Numbered from the stretch's first letter, positions 33,171 through 47,416 are shown. The stretch: DNA of 64,000 nucleotides from Osedax fenrisi (GCA_964019155.1 OZ025241.1:3645270-3709269), one strand, 5' to 3'. Numbers and translations: made by a program. The notes: generated from the sequence alone by a model not told the origin.

Positions 33171-36029
33171 TTAAGACTTTTCAATATTGAATAAATAACG
33201 TTTTAAATTAAATTTAAAGGTATCGTGATTAGGAATCATTCTTATTTTCAAGGGAAGAGAATTCCATAGTGGCGGCGCATAGTATTGAAAGGCTCTCTTG
33301 GAAGTTACTGGTTTCACTGATTTCTTGACTTGTAAGCAGTATACATCATTAGATGATCGAAGTTCACGACAGATAGGCACTTTAACTGATAGGCAAGTTC
33401 TAATATATGAAGGACCTGCAGTGAGTGATTTATGAATTATACATAGAATTCTATATTTGCTTCTATTAATATTGTTGAGAATATTAAGATTATGTTGACG
33501 CAATGTAACACTCGAGTGATCAAATAAAGGTTGTTGATAGATTAATCGTACTGCCGAATGATCAATTCTATAGATACATTTATTCAATTTTTTGGATAGA
33601 CCTAAATATATCGAATTACAATAATTAGTCGACGAAAATACCATTGCTTTAATTAGCATCGTAGTGAGGTCTTTGCTAATGAACTTTCTTATATATCGTA
33701 TATTATATAAATGAAAATTTGCTTTCCTGCAAACAGTTGACATATGATCATCAAAATTCAATTTATTATCAATAGTAATACCAAGATATTTAATTTTTAG
33801 TGATGGAATAATTCTAATATTATCAATAAATATATCAGTGAAGTTATTAAAGTTATGCGGTAAGTTCAGTAATTCAGTTTTAGAAGTATTAAGTAGAAGT
33901 TTGTTCATAAGTAGCCATTTATTCACTTGATTGGCACATTCAACTAGCTCATTATTCATGACCAATCTACTATTAACAGAATACATAAGAATATCATCAG
34001 CATAGAGATGAAATCTTAATGTTTTAAATGATTTGATAATATTAGTTATTGGGTTCAGATATATAGAGAATAGTAGTGGACCTAAGACGGATCCTTGCGG
34101 AACCCCGTACTTAAATGATTGAGATTTAGAATAAGAGTTATTGATCTTAACAGAAAAAGTTCTATTAGTGACAAATCCAATTAAGAAATCATGAGCAGTT
34201 GAAGATATACCGATGTCTAAAAGTCTATCTGAAAGGATATCAAAAGATAGCGTATCAAAAGCAGATGACAGATCTAGAAGTAGAATCTGAATTTTCTCAT
34301 TTCTATCTAAAGATGTATATATATCATTTAGTATAAGAGTTATCGCAGTTTCTGTACTGTGGTTCTTTCTAAAAGCACTTTGTAAGTTACAGGATAAGTT
34401 ATTAAAATCAATAAAAGTAGTTATCTGTTTAAAAACATTTTTTTCGAGAATTTTAGAGATTAAAGGTAGTTGAGCAATAGAGCGAAAGTTCGAGAGTTCA
34501 TTTATATTAAGACTATTTTTCTTTAAAATAGGAGTAATAATAGAATGTTTTAAAATAGAAGGAATAACACCTGTAATAAGGGATTGATTAATGATTGAAG
34601 AAAAAAGTGGAGTGAGTGTGTTAGCTAAAGATTTCATCACAGTAAGAGGCAGAGAATCAGAGGGAGAAGCAGAAGAAGCCGTAACTAAAATATTATAGAT
34701 GTCAACATTAGAAGGGAGCGTAAAATGAGTAAGAGTAGGAGTTTGATTTAAATGAGTATTTTGAGAATTTTCAGAGGAATTATTCAAATAATTGTATTGA
34801 TTTATAGAAGGGGATGACAATTTTATTTTAATGACTGAGTAAATAATATCAATTTTAGAAATGAAAAAATCACTAAAATTATTACATAAAATATCATCAG
34901 AAATATTAGGATAAGATTTGTGATGAGATTTACCTAGAAGAGAATTAGTGAAAGCATAAAGCTTGCCCATGTTATTACCACACTTTAAAATTTTATTTTT
35001 ATAAAATTCTTTTTTAGTAGAAGTTATATTCCTTTTAAAAGATAATTTTAACTTTTTTAAATTTATCATGTTAAAAGATGTTGAGTTTTTATTGAACATT
35101 CTTTCAGCTTTTCTCATTTGGCGTTTGATATATAAATTATCATTCGAAAACCATTCATTAGTACGATCACTAACTACTTTATTTTTAGAAGGAGCATATT
35201 TATTCAGTAGAAAAGTAAGAATTTGATCTAAAAAAGATATAGATATATTGTTGAAATTGGAGCTAGTATGATACTTGATATCAGTACTAAAAGATTCATA
35301 ATCAATATTGCGAATATTTCTGTAGCTAATCGTTCGATTTGAATTGCAGTTAATATTAACGTTCAGAATGAATGAAACAGCATAATGATCAGAAATAAGA
35401 AATTTAATTGGAAGAATTGTTAAATAATTTAGATGAAAACTAGAACTGATAATTAAATCAAGAATATTATTAGATATATGTGTCCTTTCAGATACATGTT
35501 GAGTTAAAGATGAAGATTGTAAAATATTATTAAAAGAGAGAGCAGCAGTATTATCAGATCCAATATGAAAATTGAAATCTCCTAAAATAACGGTATTAGT
35601 AAGAGAGATGTGGGAAACAAGTTCAAAAAAACAATCAATGAAAGAAGAATAAGCATTACTTGGAGGTCTATAAATTACAATTAATTTAAAATTATTGCAA
35701 AAATTTAATTTAAAGTTTGAAATTAAACATTCACTATTAGGTAAGTCAAATAATCTTGAATTGATAAGTTCGATACTTTTTTTATACAGTATACCTACTC
35801 CACCACCCGTACGACCACACACACGATTAGCTTGAATAAAATTATAATCTGTTGATTTTAATGAAGAAATGACTGCACAGTCGTTTTCATTAAACCATGT
35901 TTCCGTTAATGCTATGATGTCATGATTAAATTCATTAATAAAATCAAGAATGAAAATCAAATTTGCCTTAACGGAACGAGCATTTATTAATGAAATTGTA
36001 GGGTGGTAGGACTTAGTAGACACTTTTAG
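33171..36029 (-). CDS. LINE C ORF2, intact endonuclease-reverse transcriptase
   Basis: Open for 950 codons from the GTG at 36023, and in frame up to the ORF1 TGA. There is no ATG before the endonuclease, so I extend it to the codon after the TGA. Landmarks (numbering from GTG): INARSV 13-18, TETW 40-43, GGGVGIL 73-79, YRPPSN 118-123, GDFNFHI 148-154, ILDLIIS 187-193, SDHYAV 211-216, RT start SNFRSIAQLPLISKILEK 511-528, NHSTETA 554-560, LLLDLSSAFD 581-590, YGVPQGSVLGPLLF 639-652, YADD 674-677, thumb KYLGITIDNKLNFDDH 745-760, end APPLWNSLPLKIR and FKFNLKRYLFN. All catalytic residues are present and the length fits L2/CR1 ORF2. It nicks target DNA and primes reverse transcription there. One deviation is FRS where YRP is usual. 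Confidence 0.92.
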   Translation of the reverse strand, partial: LKVSTKSYHPTISLINARSVKANLIFILDFINEFNHDIIALTETWFNENDCAVISSLKSTDYNFIQANRVCGRTGGGVGILYKKSIELINSRLFDLPNSECLISNFKLNFCNNFKLIVIYRPPSNAYSSFIDCFFELVSHISLTNTVILGDFNFHIGSDNTAALSFNNILQSSSLTQHVSERTHISNNILDLIISSSFHLNYLTILPIKFLISDHYAVSFILNVNINCNSNRTISYRNIRNIDYESFSTDIKYHTSSNFNNISISFLDQILTFLLNKYAPSKNKVVSDRTNEWFSNDNLYIKRQMRKAERMFNKNSTSFNMINLKKLKLSFKRNITSTKKEFYKNKILKCGNNMGKLYAFTNSLLGKSHHKSYPNISDDILCNNFSDFFISKIDIIYSVIKIKLSSPSINQYNYLNNSSENSQNTHLNQTPTLTHFTLPSNVDIYNILVTASSASPSDSLPLTVMKSLANTLTPLFSSIINQSLITGVIPSILKHSIITPILKKNSLNINELSNFRSIAQLPLISKILEKNVFKQITTFIDFNNLSCNLQSAFRKNHSTETAITLILNDIYTSLDRNEKIQILLLDLSSAFDTLSFDILSDRLLDIGISSTAHDFLIGFVTNRTFSVKINNSYSKSQSFKYGVPQGSVLGPLLFSIYLNPITNIIKSFKTLRFHLYADDILMYSVNSRLVMNNELVECANQVNKWLLMNKLLLNTSKTELLNLPHNFNNFTDIFIDNIRIIPSLKIKYLGITIDNKLNFDDHMSTVCRKANFHLYNIRYIRKFISKDLTTMLIKAMVFSSTNYCNSIYLGLSKKLNKCIYRIDHSAVRLIYQQPLFDHSSVTLRQHNLNILNNINRSKYRILCIIHKSLTAGPSYIRTCLSVKVPICRELRSSNDVYCLQVKKSVKPVTSKRAFQYYAPPLWNSLPLKIRMIPNHDTFKFNLKRYLFNIEKS

Positions 36030-36032
36030 TCA
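36026..36032 (-). promoter_or_regulatory. TGA-CTA-A leaky stop context between ORF1 and ORF2 of LINE C
   Basis: On the minus strand TGA (36032-36030) is followed by CTA (36029-36027) and AAA, and ORF2 is in the same frame. This is the same arrangement as in LINE A. Readthrough is inferred. Confidence 0.6.
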
Positions 36033-36975
36033 AGCTGATTGTGGATCAGAAGATTTATTTTTGATATCACTTATATAACTATTAAATGATATTTTCCATT
36101 CATTAAATGTATTATCACATGGTATATAGGGATTACCACTCCAGTCAATTACATCAGAACCATCACTATTTATAATATTTCTTAATTCATATTTATTATT
36201 TCTTCGGTTTAAAACACATTTATAACCTTGAATTAATTTGCTTTTTAAAGCATGGTAAAGAAATATGTTTGAATTGTTTAACTTCATATGTTAACAAAGG
36301 GTGAACGAATAAATTTTTGAAATCAGAATTTCGCAATAGATTAGTAGAAGATAATATTAGATCTCTAGAAAAGGTAGAATTCAGAGTAATAATGGCAGAA
36401 CTAAAATGAAATTTAGCATTAGTAATTATACTAATATCTAATTTAAATAATTGAAAAATTGATTGAAGATTATTCATATTATTATTTAGATGAGGTATAT
36501 TATCAATAACTACTATATTAGAATTATTATTAGAAGCTTGATTATAATTAATATTTGTTTCTAATGAAGATTTTAGTTGAGTAGATAAATTAGAAATAGA
36601 TTTCAGTGAGTCAGCATATGATAATTTCATATTATTATTATTGGAGTCATGAGTGGTAGTTTCAATTAGTTTTTTAATATTATCTAATTTATCATTAATA
36701 CTAGTTAATTGTGGTAATATTAATGAATCATTTGATGCATTTTTATTGATAGGTACCGCTGATATGCAATTAGGGCATTTAAATAAAAAATTAACACTAT
36801 TAAATATAGATTTAGCATAATTCGGAGGTGCTTTGGTTTTATTATTATGAGCTACCTGTACATCAATAATTTTAGCGTCATAGAGACATAATATATGAAT
36901 AATATTATTACAAAAAGTACATGTAATTGTATCTGATGAAGCAATTTTATTGCAGTGAAAACAATTACTAAGCAT
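36030..36975 (-). pseudogene. LINE C ORF1, PHD-like zinc-finger protein with one frameshift
   Basis: I take the ATG at 36975 (MLSNCFHCNKIASSD) because the zinc finger begins there. An open frame extends up to 37050 but reads as UTR. The finger keeps all ligands: C-x2-C, TCTFC, H-x2-C, CPNC. A middle helix (INDKLDNIKKLIET) follows. The frame shifts near 36287: one frame runs to LLTYEVKQF, the other carries NIFLYHALKSKLIQGYKCVL, NKYELRNIINSDGSDVIDW and FNEWKISFNSYI, the C-terminal block shared with LINE A ORF1. It ends SSDPQSA then TGA-CTA. A single indel explains the break. Expected role: RNA-binding partner of ORF2. Confidence 0.85.
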
Positions 36976-37102
36976 GATCAATGCCAACCATATACAAGTT
37001 AGCGCTAAATCAGATATAGTAATATAGACACTAAGCTGTGAAGAAGACAATCAGTTTCTCAGATCCATATATCCAGATGTATAATCGATGCTTAGGTAAT
37101 GA

Positions 37103-38678
<1,576 letters not shown>

Positions 38679-38822
38679 TATATTGCTACTGCTAATTATA
38701 ATGATAAATATACTACTACTACTAATACTGCTACTGCTACGGTTAATTTATGTATTATTAATAATGTTACGCACACTATAACTAATAAAACTATAATTAT
38801 ATACATTTTTTAATAAATTTAT

Positions 38823-38872
<50 letters not shown>

Positions 38873-39339
38873 ATAACTTTTTGACACATGCATATTTTGA
38901 TAGTGTTGCAATTAGTATACATATTATAAACTTATACATTTCAAATATTATCTATATATATGTATACGTTATATCAATATATATGAATAATTTAATATGA
39001 ATATAAAATTAAATTTACTTTTATTATTTATATTTATGTTTTAGAATAATTTTAATTTTCTTGATATTCGTTAAAATGTTAAATATAAATATAATAATAA
39101 TACTATATATTTGTTGTATATATTCGTATGATACATCATATACAAATAAGATACTATATTTAAAGTACAACAATTAATACATATATAGCTCTTATTTTAT
39201 TAATAATAAAACATAAGTTAACTTAATTATATTGTTATATTTACTAACCTTGTTTCGGACGCATATAGACAAAATCATTTAAACAGTGACGGCTTTAATT
39301 CGATTTTTTTATTTCAGCGATATCGAATCATCATTCCAA
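38679..39339. other. Decaying edge of the TAC array, then AT-rich DNA
   Basis: Degenerate TAC/GCT units run to about 38745. (TA)n lies at 38828-38868. Nothing else recognised. Confidence 0.6.
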
Positions 39340-40890
39340 ATGACATTCGATGTAGTTAAATATAATACCACCTCCCCGGTTCTCGTTAGAATTATGCTGT
39401 TGACCCTTTGTAATTTATACTCGCTTCCAAGTATTTAAATATATTTATTACATTAAGTAGTTCATTATTTCCTACTATTGTTTCAGATGTGAATTCATCT
39501 TAGGATTTATCATTATTTGTGTTTGCATAATAATGATCTAGCATATGCTCGCTATGAATGGTCAACTAATTTGATAATATTGGATACTATAGGTTCAATA
39601 CCTACTAGTCCTCCTCAGTATCAACAGAGAATATTATGTATGTAGTTACTTTTCCATTGATATTTACTATTTCTAATTGATTATATACAAACACAAACAT
39701 ATATTAAAAGTCTATAGGTCAGGTACCTGTTTCCCATATTGAATTTCATATATCAGTAACTATTATTATCAATATAACATATCATGATTTAAATAGTTCA
39801 GTTGCTATGTTATTATATGATGGCAAATTTCAGATATTAAGTGTATAACTACTAGCCTTTGCAAAACTATGTAATATTGGAGTGTTATCTTGATCTATAT
39901 TTTTATTTATCAGAATTATGCATACATAATTTGTAAGATAATTCTATCCATCGTTTAATGAATCCTTTATTGTCGGTAATACATTTTCCATTTTATCTTA
40001 TATGTTTATATCTATTTTATTTTTCTTCTTTGTTAAGTCTTAAATATTTGGTATGCTTTCTTTGTATTATATCTATATAGATATTTACTAGTATCAGTAT
40101 ATTATATAATGATCACTGCAAATGTATATGTCAGGGAATGATGTATACTCATATATATTTTCACTTGTAGGAGATAATTTATGTATTAATATATAATCAA
40201 TTTGGTGATGATATAATCCTCCAGGAATTGAATTTTGTAACGGAAAAATGCATTTTCTGCAATCAAATTGTTTTTTTTTGTGTGAATTCCAAAGGTTGAT
40301 GACTCTTTTCAATTGTTGTCGAATTATAACAATATCCGGATGTGAAACCCCAATTTTAATGTTCGTCTTTATCTTAGTAATATTATCATAGTAATATTAC
40401 ACTACCATATTACATTTTTTGGTATTTATAAATATAATTCAAATTATTATAAAATATTTCGATTTTTTCTTCTGGGCGATCTGTTGTAGATACATACATT
40501 TAAGTTATCGATATATTGAGCGTGGTAGCGTGTAATTTTATGATGGATATTCTATCACGTATCGGGTTGAAGCATATTACAATGTGTGTTATTTCACTAA
40601 GTATAATGACTCCTAAAACGTGTATATGTTGTAAGTCATTATTAATATAGTGGAGTGTATGACCTTCATTTGAATGAATTTCATTTACTCCATGTTAAGT
40701 ATTTCACTAAGTCCTATCATGTTCCATTGTTATATGTTAAGTTCATGCATAAAGTCATATAATTTACCTACTTATCTTAGTAGGCATACATTAGTACCTA
40801 TATGTTTGTCATGCCTTAAGTATTAGTTATTCATTAGTAGATAAGTTTACCCTTATTAGCGATAGATTATGCATACCTTAATAATCGATG
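39340..40890 (-). pseudogene. RTE-like LINE relic (endonuclease, deleted RT)
   Basis: Minus-strand frames from about 40890 downward give LYDFMHELNI... fragments, then QWNMIGLSEI, EGHTLHYINNDL, HVLGVIILSEITHIVICFNPIRDRISI, STTDRPEEKIEIFYNNL, and a clean 72-codon stretch (40094-40312) with HHQIDYILIHKL and DIYICSDHYIIY. This is the order of an RTE-like APE endonuclease (DIIGLSE, GVG, R-I, YAPT, QIDYI, SDH). Near 39400-39480 NNELLNVINIFKYLEASINYKGS matches the FKYLGS segment after RT. RT itself is almost wholly deleted. Stops and shifts are frequent. Confidence 0.65.
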
Positions 40891-41369
40891 CGACGTAAGA
40901 GCCGGTATGATTGTTGGTTGTTGCTGTGAAGTAATGTGTTACGTAGCGTGGGCTAATTAGTTCGACATAGCTCATTATTCTCCAAATTCTTAGTAGAATC
41001 GAACATCAATTACCGACTTTCATATATTTATATTGTATTAATCTTCGACACACCGTTAGCTAATTAACTCACAGGTATACTTATCAGGGTTGAAACCCGT
41101 CTAAATATTTTAAATTAAGTATTCAATAAATCGATGTATAAAAACTATCCGAGTTCGTGAATAGAATTAAAGATATATCTTTAATAAAGATATATCTGTA
41201 ATAAAGATATATATTTATATCTATAGCGATACCTATTGTAAAATAGATTACAAAATGTATTCAAATTTATAAACAATATTTACATCCTGTTTACTAAAAT
41301 ACCTTAACTGACTTAACTGATATTAACTTTAAAGACATGTAGTCCTTATCAGATTATATTTATCATAGT

Positions 41370-41373
<4 letters not shown>
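40891..41373. other. Unassigned stretch with a short tandem repeat
   Basis: AATAAAGATATATCT-like units repeat three times at 41162-41215. No gene recognised. Confidence 0.5.
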
Positions 41374-41399
<26 letters not shown>

Positions 41400-41403
<4 letters not shown>

Positions 41404-41590
41404 TATTAGTTATATATTGTTTATTTTAATATCTATTTGTATGTAATTTTATTGTATTTTATCCGAATGAAGATGATGAAATATGACATTACACTACTGT
41501 TAGGAGATATCGAATTAAAAAAGCTCATCGCTTTCACTGATTCTCCTTAGACATTGTCTATAAACTGAATTCATTCATTCATTCATATAT
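41400..41590 (+). mobile_element. LINE B 3' end, strongly 5'-truncated copy
   Basis: Matches the end of LINE B (26690-26921): GATGATGAAATA, GGAGATATCGA, AAAGCTCATCGCTTT, GATTCTCCTTAGA, ATTGTCTATAAACTG, then ATTCATTCATTCATTCAT. It begins at a (TA)n run (41374-41400). This is the classic shape of incomplete target-primed reverse transcription. Confidence 0.8.
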
Positions 41591-42485
41591 TACCCGAACA
41601 CGTTATACTATCTTATTGTATACAATAAAGATATAATTTCAGATTGGTGCGGTGTAATCAGTCAAAGCTAAATTAAGTCAAAGCTAAATGATGAACACAT
41701 CGACCCGTTAAACACTAGACTACGCATATACGTAAACGTTCTGTATCAGATAGCACCAGCATAGAAGGCATTGGTCAAAACGAAACACATTCGGAGGTAA
41801 GATAATATCTACTGTCCGAGGATCATACATTTCTCATACGTGTAGTTATACGTACAACGGATGTATACCCCATTACGATGTATGAATAAACAAAAAATGA
41901 TTTATACTAATTCACAGAGAAGAAGAAATAGAGTTGATCAAGCTAGAATATCAGCGAAAGAATAACTGATAGTGCAGAAGTGATAGTGTTAGAAGAATTA
42001 ATACGACACATATTTACAGTGCACTGTGGTAACCATGGTAACACACATACCGATACTACAAATGCATACATACACATGATATGATTATAAAAATGCTCAT
42101 CTAACTATTTGATATATCATGAATGTAAAGGACATCGTTACAAAGTTTTATTATCAAAGTATAAACATGAGAAAAATATTAATATGCTAAATTAAAGTCG
42201 AATGCGATAATTGTATAATATCCGAAGCAGATAATTAATATGTATAGGGTTGAAATAGAGAAGACTTATTAGGTAAAATGGTGATAATAAATAGTGATGT
42301 ACATAAAGGAAATATCATCCTAATAATAATCTACGATAACATCAGTAACTCATCAGTATACTGTGTATACTATACACTGATCAATACAATCAATAAATTA
42401 TACAGATAATAGACCTCCGCGAAGAGTATAGGGATATCATCAATGTTTAGGGAGTAGGAAATTCCCAGAGAAATGTCACATTACT
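41591..42485. other. Unassigned stretch, less AT-rich
   Basis: More mixed base composition than its surroundings, but no reading frame longer than about 60 codons and no recognised motif. It may be a worn retroelement leading into the ORF at 42486. Confidence 0.35.
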
Positions 42486-42758
42486 ATGGATAAATTCGAT
42501 ACCACATACCGTTTAGTCTCCAATAAGTCAGCCTCTTGTTTATGGAATATATACACGATGATTGATCTAAATATGACCAAATGGAATGCAAAAACTAGAA
42601 TGGATATTCATTCTAGAATGTTCGAGGAAGATCACCTAAATGACACAACCCACATCCCTAACTTGGATATTTATATATTAGAAAAAATACCCTTATTGTT
42701 AACTGTTTATCTAAATTGTTCTAAAAACTGGATAAACGACGTTCAATATAATGGTTAA
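42486..42758 (+). CDS. Unassigned 90-residue ORF
   Basis: ATG to TAA, 90 residues, balanced composition (several W, C and charged residues) unlike the I/Y-rich chance ORFs nearby. It contains ASCLWNIYTMIDLNMTKW, a short acidic stretch FEEDHLND, and LEKIPLLLTVYLNCSKNW. No family recognised, no signal peptide and no clear membrane segment. It could be an exon, part of an old gag-like protein, or chance. Confidence 0.3.
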   Translation: MDKFDTTYRLVSNKSASCLWNIYTMIDLNMTKWNAKTRMDIHSRMFEEDHLNDTTHIPNLDIYILEKIPLLLTVYLNCSKNWINDVQYNG

Positions 42759-43230
42759 TCATAATAGAAGATAACTCTAATACTATACAACATTTAAGAT
42801 GATATTCGAAATTACAGGTGGACATGGATATGGGAGTTATGGAAGGTTAGGTTTGTTGAGGTAGTTTTACAAGGTATCGTGGTATTTTTAAATATTCATG
42901 GTTAAAGTATCATTGCGAGGTGGATTGATAAATGGCGTTAATTGACAATGAATGAAGAGTAGGAGTTAATGATGACATGGTTTGCGAAGTATTAGTTTCA
43001 ATAATTGATATATGTTTATTAATGTTATGATATACAGATTTTAAGTTTGTATAGTGTATATTATTAGTAGAGTTTGTATGTTTAGATGAACTTTTATATT
43101 AGTAGATGTTATCTGTTGTAATCTATGTTCAGATGATTAATACTATGTAGGGTTTGGGTTAAGGATTTGCGAATTAATTGTATTGTTGTAGTTTATTGGT
43201 GGTGTATTTCGTAATTATGTGTATTAATAA

Positions 43231-43268
<38 letters not shown>

Positions 43269-43377
43269 ATGTTGTTGTTGTTTTGAATATTTGTTATGGT
43301 AAATAAGATTTTCAAACCAGGGAAAACTGATTTTGGATATTTAATTGACGTGGTTAACATAGTGAATTAAGGTTGAG

Positions 43378-43420
<43 letters not shown>

Positions 43421-43823
43421 ATAATATTAAAAATATTATATATTTTTTATATTATTTATTAATTATATTAAATAAATAATATAATTTTCATTATTACAAT
43501 TCCGTTGCACTTTTATTTATTTGTAGTATCAAAATCACTTATAATAACGTCTGTTTCTGTGTAATCTAAAATATATGAATTACATTTGTATTATATATAA
43601 TTGCATATATATGTATATCTTTAAAATTATATTTAAAAAATGTAGTAATACTTAATAACGAATATTAATACAAAAAAAAAGTATTTATTTTATTGTTATT
43701 AATATTATATATTATATGTATATATATATATCACACTTTTTTATATTTATAATATATATATATATATTGTATTACTAATAGCTATTTAGTGTATTATACA
43801 TACACACGCATATACACACACAT

Positions 43824-43873
<50 letters not shown>

Positions 43874-45084
43874 CTATTCATGTATTACTAATATACAATT
43901 ATTTAAACTATTCTAATTGTATGGTTAAGTGTGTTAATGTTGTGTTACATACCTTTATTGTATATATTTCCTTGTTCCTTATTACCTATTGTATTTAGTT
44001 ATATTAATAACATACATATACTTTATAATTAATATTAATGAATATAATTTCAACTATTCTAAGATTTCAGACCTAATTATATAAAATAATGATAACATTT
44101 GCGAAATATGAGTGTGTTATAACGTATATGTTGTGTGATTCTATTGCTAAAAGAATACTTGTAGTAAAGTAGTAAATACTTGTGTTGAAGTTTTAGCAAT
44201 TGGTTGAATCAAAACATCTTTATATTAAACAAAATATATTTATATTAAATAATAATAAAATGTAACTTTATTAGGGGTATAATATACTACATTTAGAGTA
44301 TATGTTATTTTATCTTACACACATATATATATATACACATATATATTTAATTAAATATTATATATTATATATATATATATATATATATTATTATGCATAT
44401 CTAAACATATATAAAATCATTATATTAATATACTTTATTTTAATAAATTTAACATAGGTGATACGTATATATTTTAATTTTTAAATACTGACTTGTATTA
44501 ATGTCGATATTTATGATAGTTAAGTTACTAGTTTTTAAAGGAAAATATATATAATAAATAGTTATATTTACAAAAATAGAACCATTTCAGTGGAATTTTT
44601 CTATATATATATGTATTATAAGGCTTTACTATAGTATATATTAATGTCAAATGTTAGTATAATAACCTTTATTTGTATTATATAAAAATACATTTATAGC
44701 ACATACTATACAAATAATTATTATTCCAGCAACAAATAAATTAAATCCTAATTCCATATCTAAATTTATTAATAAATATATTATTTTATATATTATGTAT
44801 TATCAATTTTATTCTATTTCTATTAAATGTATTGCTATTAATTAAATAAATGTCCTGTTTTCAATAGGTTCCAATTAATAACTATGGTTGTATACAATGT
44901 ATATTTAAATAGTAATATTCTTATTAATATATATAAATTGTTATCAATACTTATTATTGATCAATATTATTTAATTCTTAACGGTTTTAATTTCAGTCAT
45001 TTGTATTAATATGTATATTGTTAATCGTATTATAATATTAAGTTTCGGCGTTACGTGCACTGTATTACATGCAAACTATAGTTT

Positions 45085-45131
45085 ACAGGGAATTAACTGT
45101 ATACAGGGAATTAACTGTATACAGGTAATTA
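45085..45131. repeat. 18-bp tandem repeat, about 2.6 copies
   Basis: The unit ACAGGGAATTAACTGTAT occurs twice perfectly, plus ACAGGTAATTA. Confidence 0.9.
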
Positions 45132-45343
45132 AGATGTCTACTCGAATACCGATATATTTTAAGATTAGTTAAAAATAGATTGTTATGCTCTATATTACGT
45201 AGATAACATTAATGTCTATTACTAATAGGCCCTAATGATTGTCGTGTATCAAGTATAAGATAAAGAAGATCTAGTACATTTTTACTGCAAAAATAATAGA
45301 ACATATATTTGTACGTGTATATTTTTTAAATATAATATAGTTA

Positions 45344-45390
<47 letters not shown>

Positions 45391-45480
45391 TATATATAAA
45401 TGTATTACATTATCAATTAGCCTAACATTATATTATTTATATATTAGGTATATATATATATACATATATTAGTAGGTAAA

Positions 45481-45482
<2 letters not shown>

Positions 45483-45527
<45 letters not shown>
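45483..45527. repeat. (TA)n microsatellite
   Basis: A TA array of about 45 bp. Confidence 0.95.
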
Positions 45528-45530
<3 letters not shown>

Positions 45531-45833
45531 AATACCTCTAATTTACTAATCTCTAATAGTAAATGTAAGGTATAATTTATTAAAATATATACATGGGTAT
45601 ACGCAGTAATTCAAATATTTCATACCAGTTTTTTTGCAGATATATTTGTATAATGTATAAATAGGAAATTATATGTATTATAGTTAATTTGATAGAGATA
45701 TCAATTAATTAAAAGATAAATAATTATATTTTCATATTTTAATAAAATATATTAAAAATAAATTAAAAAAAATATAAATCCGAGCTTTAATAATGTTAAA
45801 AATAATTAAAAATAAATTGAAAGTAACTTTATT

Positions 45834-45874
<41 letters not shown>

Positions 45875-47320
45875 GTACTTTAAACTATTTATTTACTAAC
45901 CAGAATGTTCAGCATCATCATCGCCCTATTGAGTAAGGTAAAAAGTATACCACAATGTATAAATATTGAATATCAATAATTTAGTTTAGATTATAATAAT
46001 ATATACCATATAATAATAACCAACATAATGATTATAATCTAACAATTATTTATATAACTGTATTATTAATAATCATATTGAAATACGAGTATGATTTTAT
46101 GTAAATTAGTAATTTACAATTAATCACAGGTAATTATTAATTTATTTAAATGTTAACATATTTACATTTACAGTTGTTCGATTAATCGATGTAATTTTAA
46201 ATAATAAAATAGAATATGCTATATTTAATATAAACCAATAAACCTATAGACCAATAGTGCTATATAGTACTGAGATAACTAATTATATTTCCATATAATA
46301 GATTTTTATAAAAATATTCGTAAACTCTGTTATAAATATTGAACAATACATAATAATATAATATAATGATATACAATGTTTTAATACTTCCATAAATAAC
46401 CCAAGTATTCACTATTTAAATTGATTTAAATAATAGTATATAATAATAAGTAATACATATAATTATTATTAATTATAATATAAACAGTACGTAGTTTCAT
46501 GATAAAATCATGCTTCCGTTTATTTAAAATTAATACTTTATAGATATTGTATATGTATGTGTATTACGTATTCGAAATATAAAGTTAATTTAGTATATCA
46601 GTTAGATATAATGTAATAAATGTATTTAATTTAATTCACTATATATGAATATAATGTTGTATTAAATAAAGTATATATAATATCCATATACATAGTTATA
46701 CTCCATAGGGATATATTACTATTAAACAGAACTACAAAATATATTTAATATTTAAGTGAATATAAATATAACGTTGTTAAAATATAGTATTTATTAAATG
46801 TGTACATCTGCAGATAGATGATAAATATTTATGTTTATAAATATATTGAATTTTATGTAAAATTTTGCCATCAGCGATATTATAAACATAGGATTTCAGA
46901 AAATAATGATTACTTAAGTATACTTAAATATACTGTTTGTATACATTGTATACTATAGTTTAAATGTACCCTTAAAAATTGTTAATAATATAAAATAATA
47001 CTTATTTAGTATACAAATATAACATTATTTAAATTATATATGAATGATATTAATAAATATATTATAATAATATTATATTTTAAATCATACTATATATTTA
47101 ACCTTTAAACTCGTTACATTTCTAGATTTCCAATAATTTACGAGGCTATTGAAATTTGAATCTGTAATATTTTTATTATCAAGAATATTGTAATATTATT
47201 ATGAATATATATATATATATAATTGATATAGTTTTGTTAACTTAGTTATTCACAAATGTATTATCAGTAAAATATATATGGAACTTGTTTATAAAAATAT
47301 GATATATATTTTCATATTAA

Positions 47321-47324
<4 letters not shown>

Positions 47325-47415
<91 letters not shown>
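47325..47415. repeat. (TA)n microsatellite at the SINE 5' end
   Basis: About 90 bp of TA with one break at 47361. The SINE starts immediately after it. Confidence 0.95.

Positions 47416-47416
<1 letters not shown>

Larger units (their letters stand above)
32909..37102 (-). mobile_element. LINE C, full-length L2/CR1-like element inside a (TAC)n array
   Basis: Minus strand: short 5'UTR (37102-36976), ORF1 (36975-36030), ORF2 (36029-33171), 3'UTR and a TTGATTGATTGATTGATTGA tail at 32909. (TAC)n in the same phase flanks both ends, so the element sits within one array. About 4.2 kb. It is the best preserved element here; the only clear damage is one frameshift in ORF1. Confidence 0.88.
42759..47324. 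other. AT-rich stretch with many (TA)n arrays
   Basis: The plus strand is G/T-rich at 42790-43220 with no motif. (TA)n at about 43227-43265, 43384-43418, 43829-43872, 44364-44388, 45351-45387, 45483-45527 and 45837-45870. An 18-bp tandem repeat lies at 45085-45131. No gene supported; the ORF at 43789-43998 is built on the TA repeat. Confidence 0.5.
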
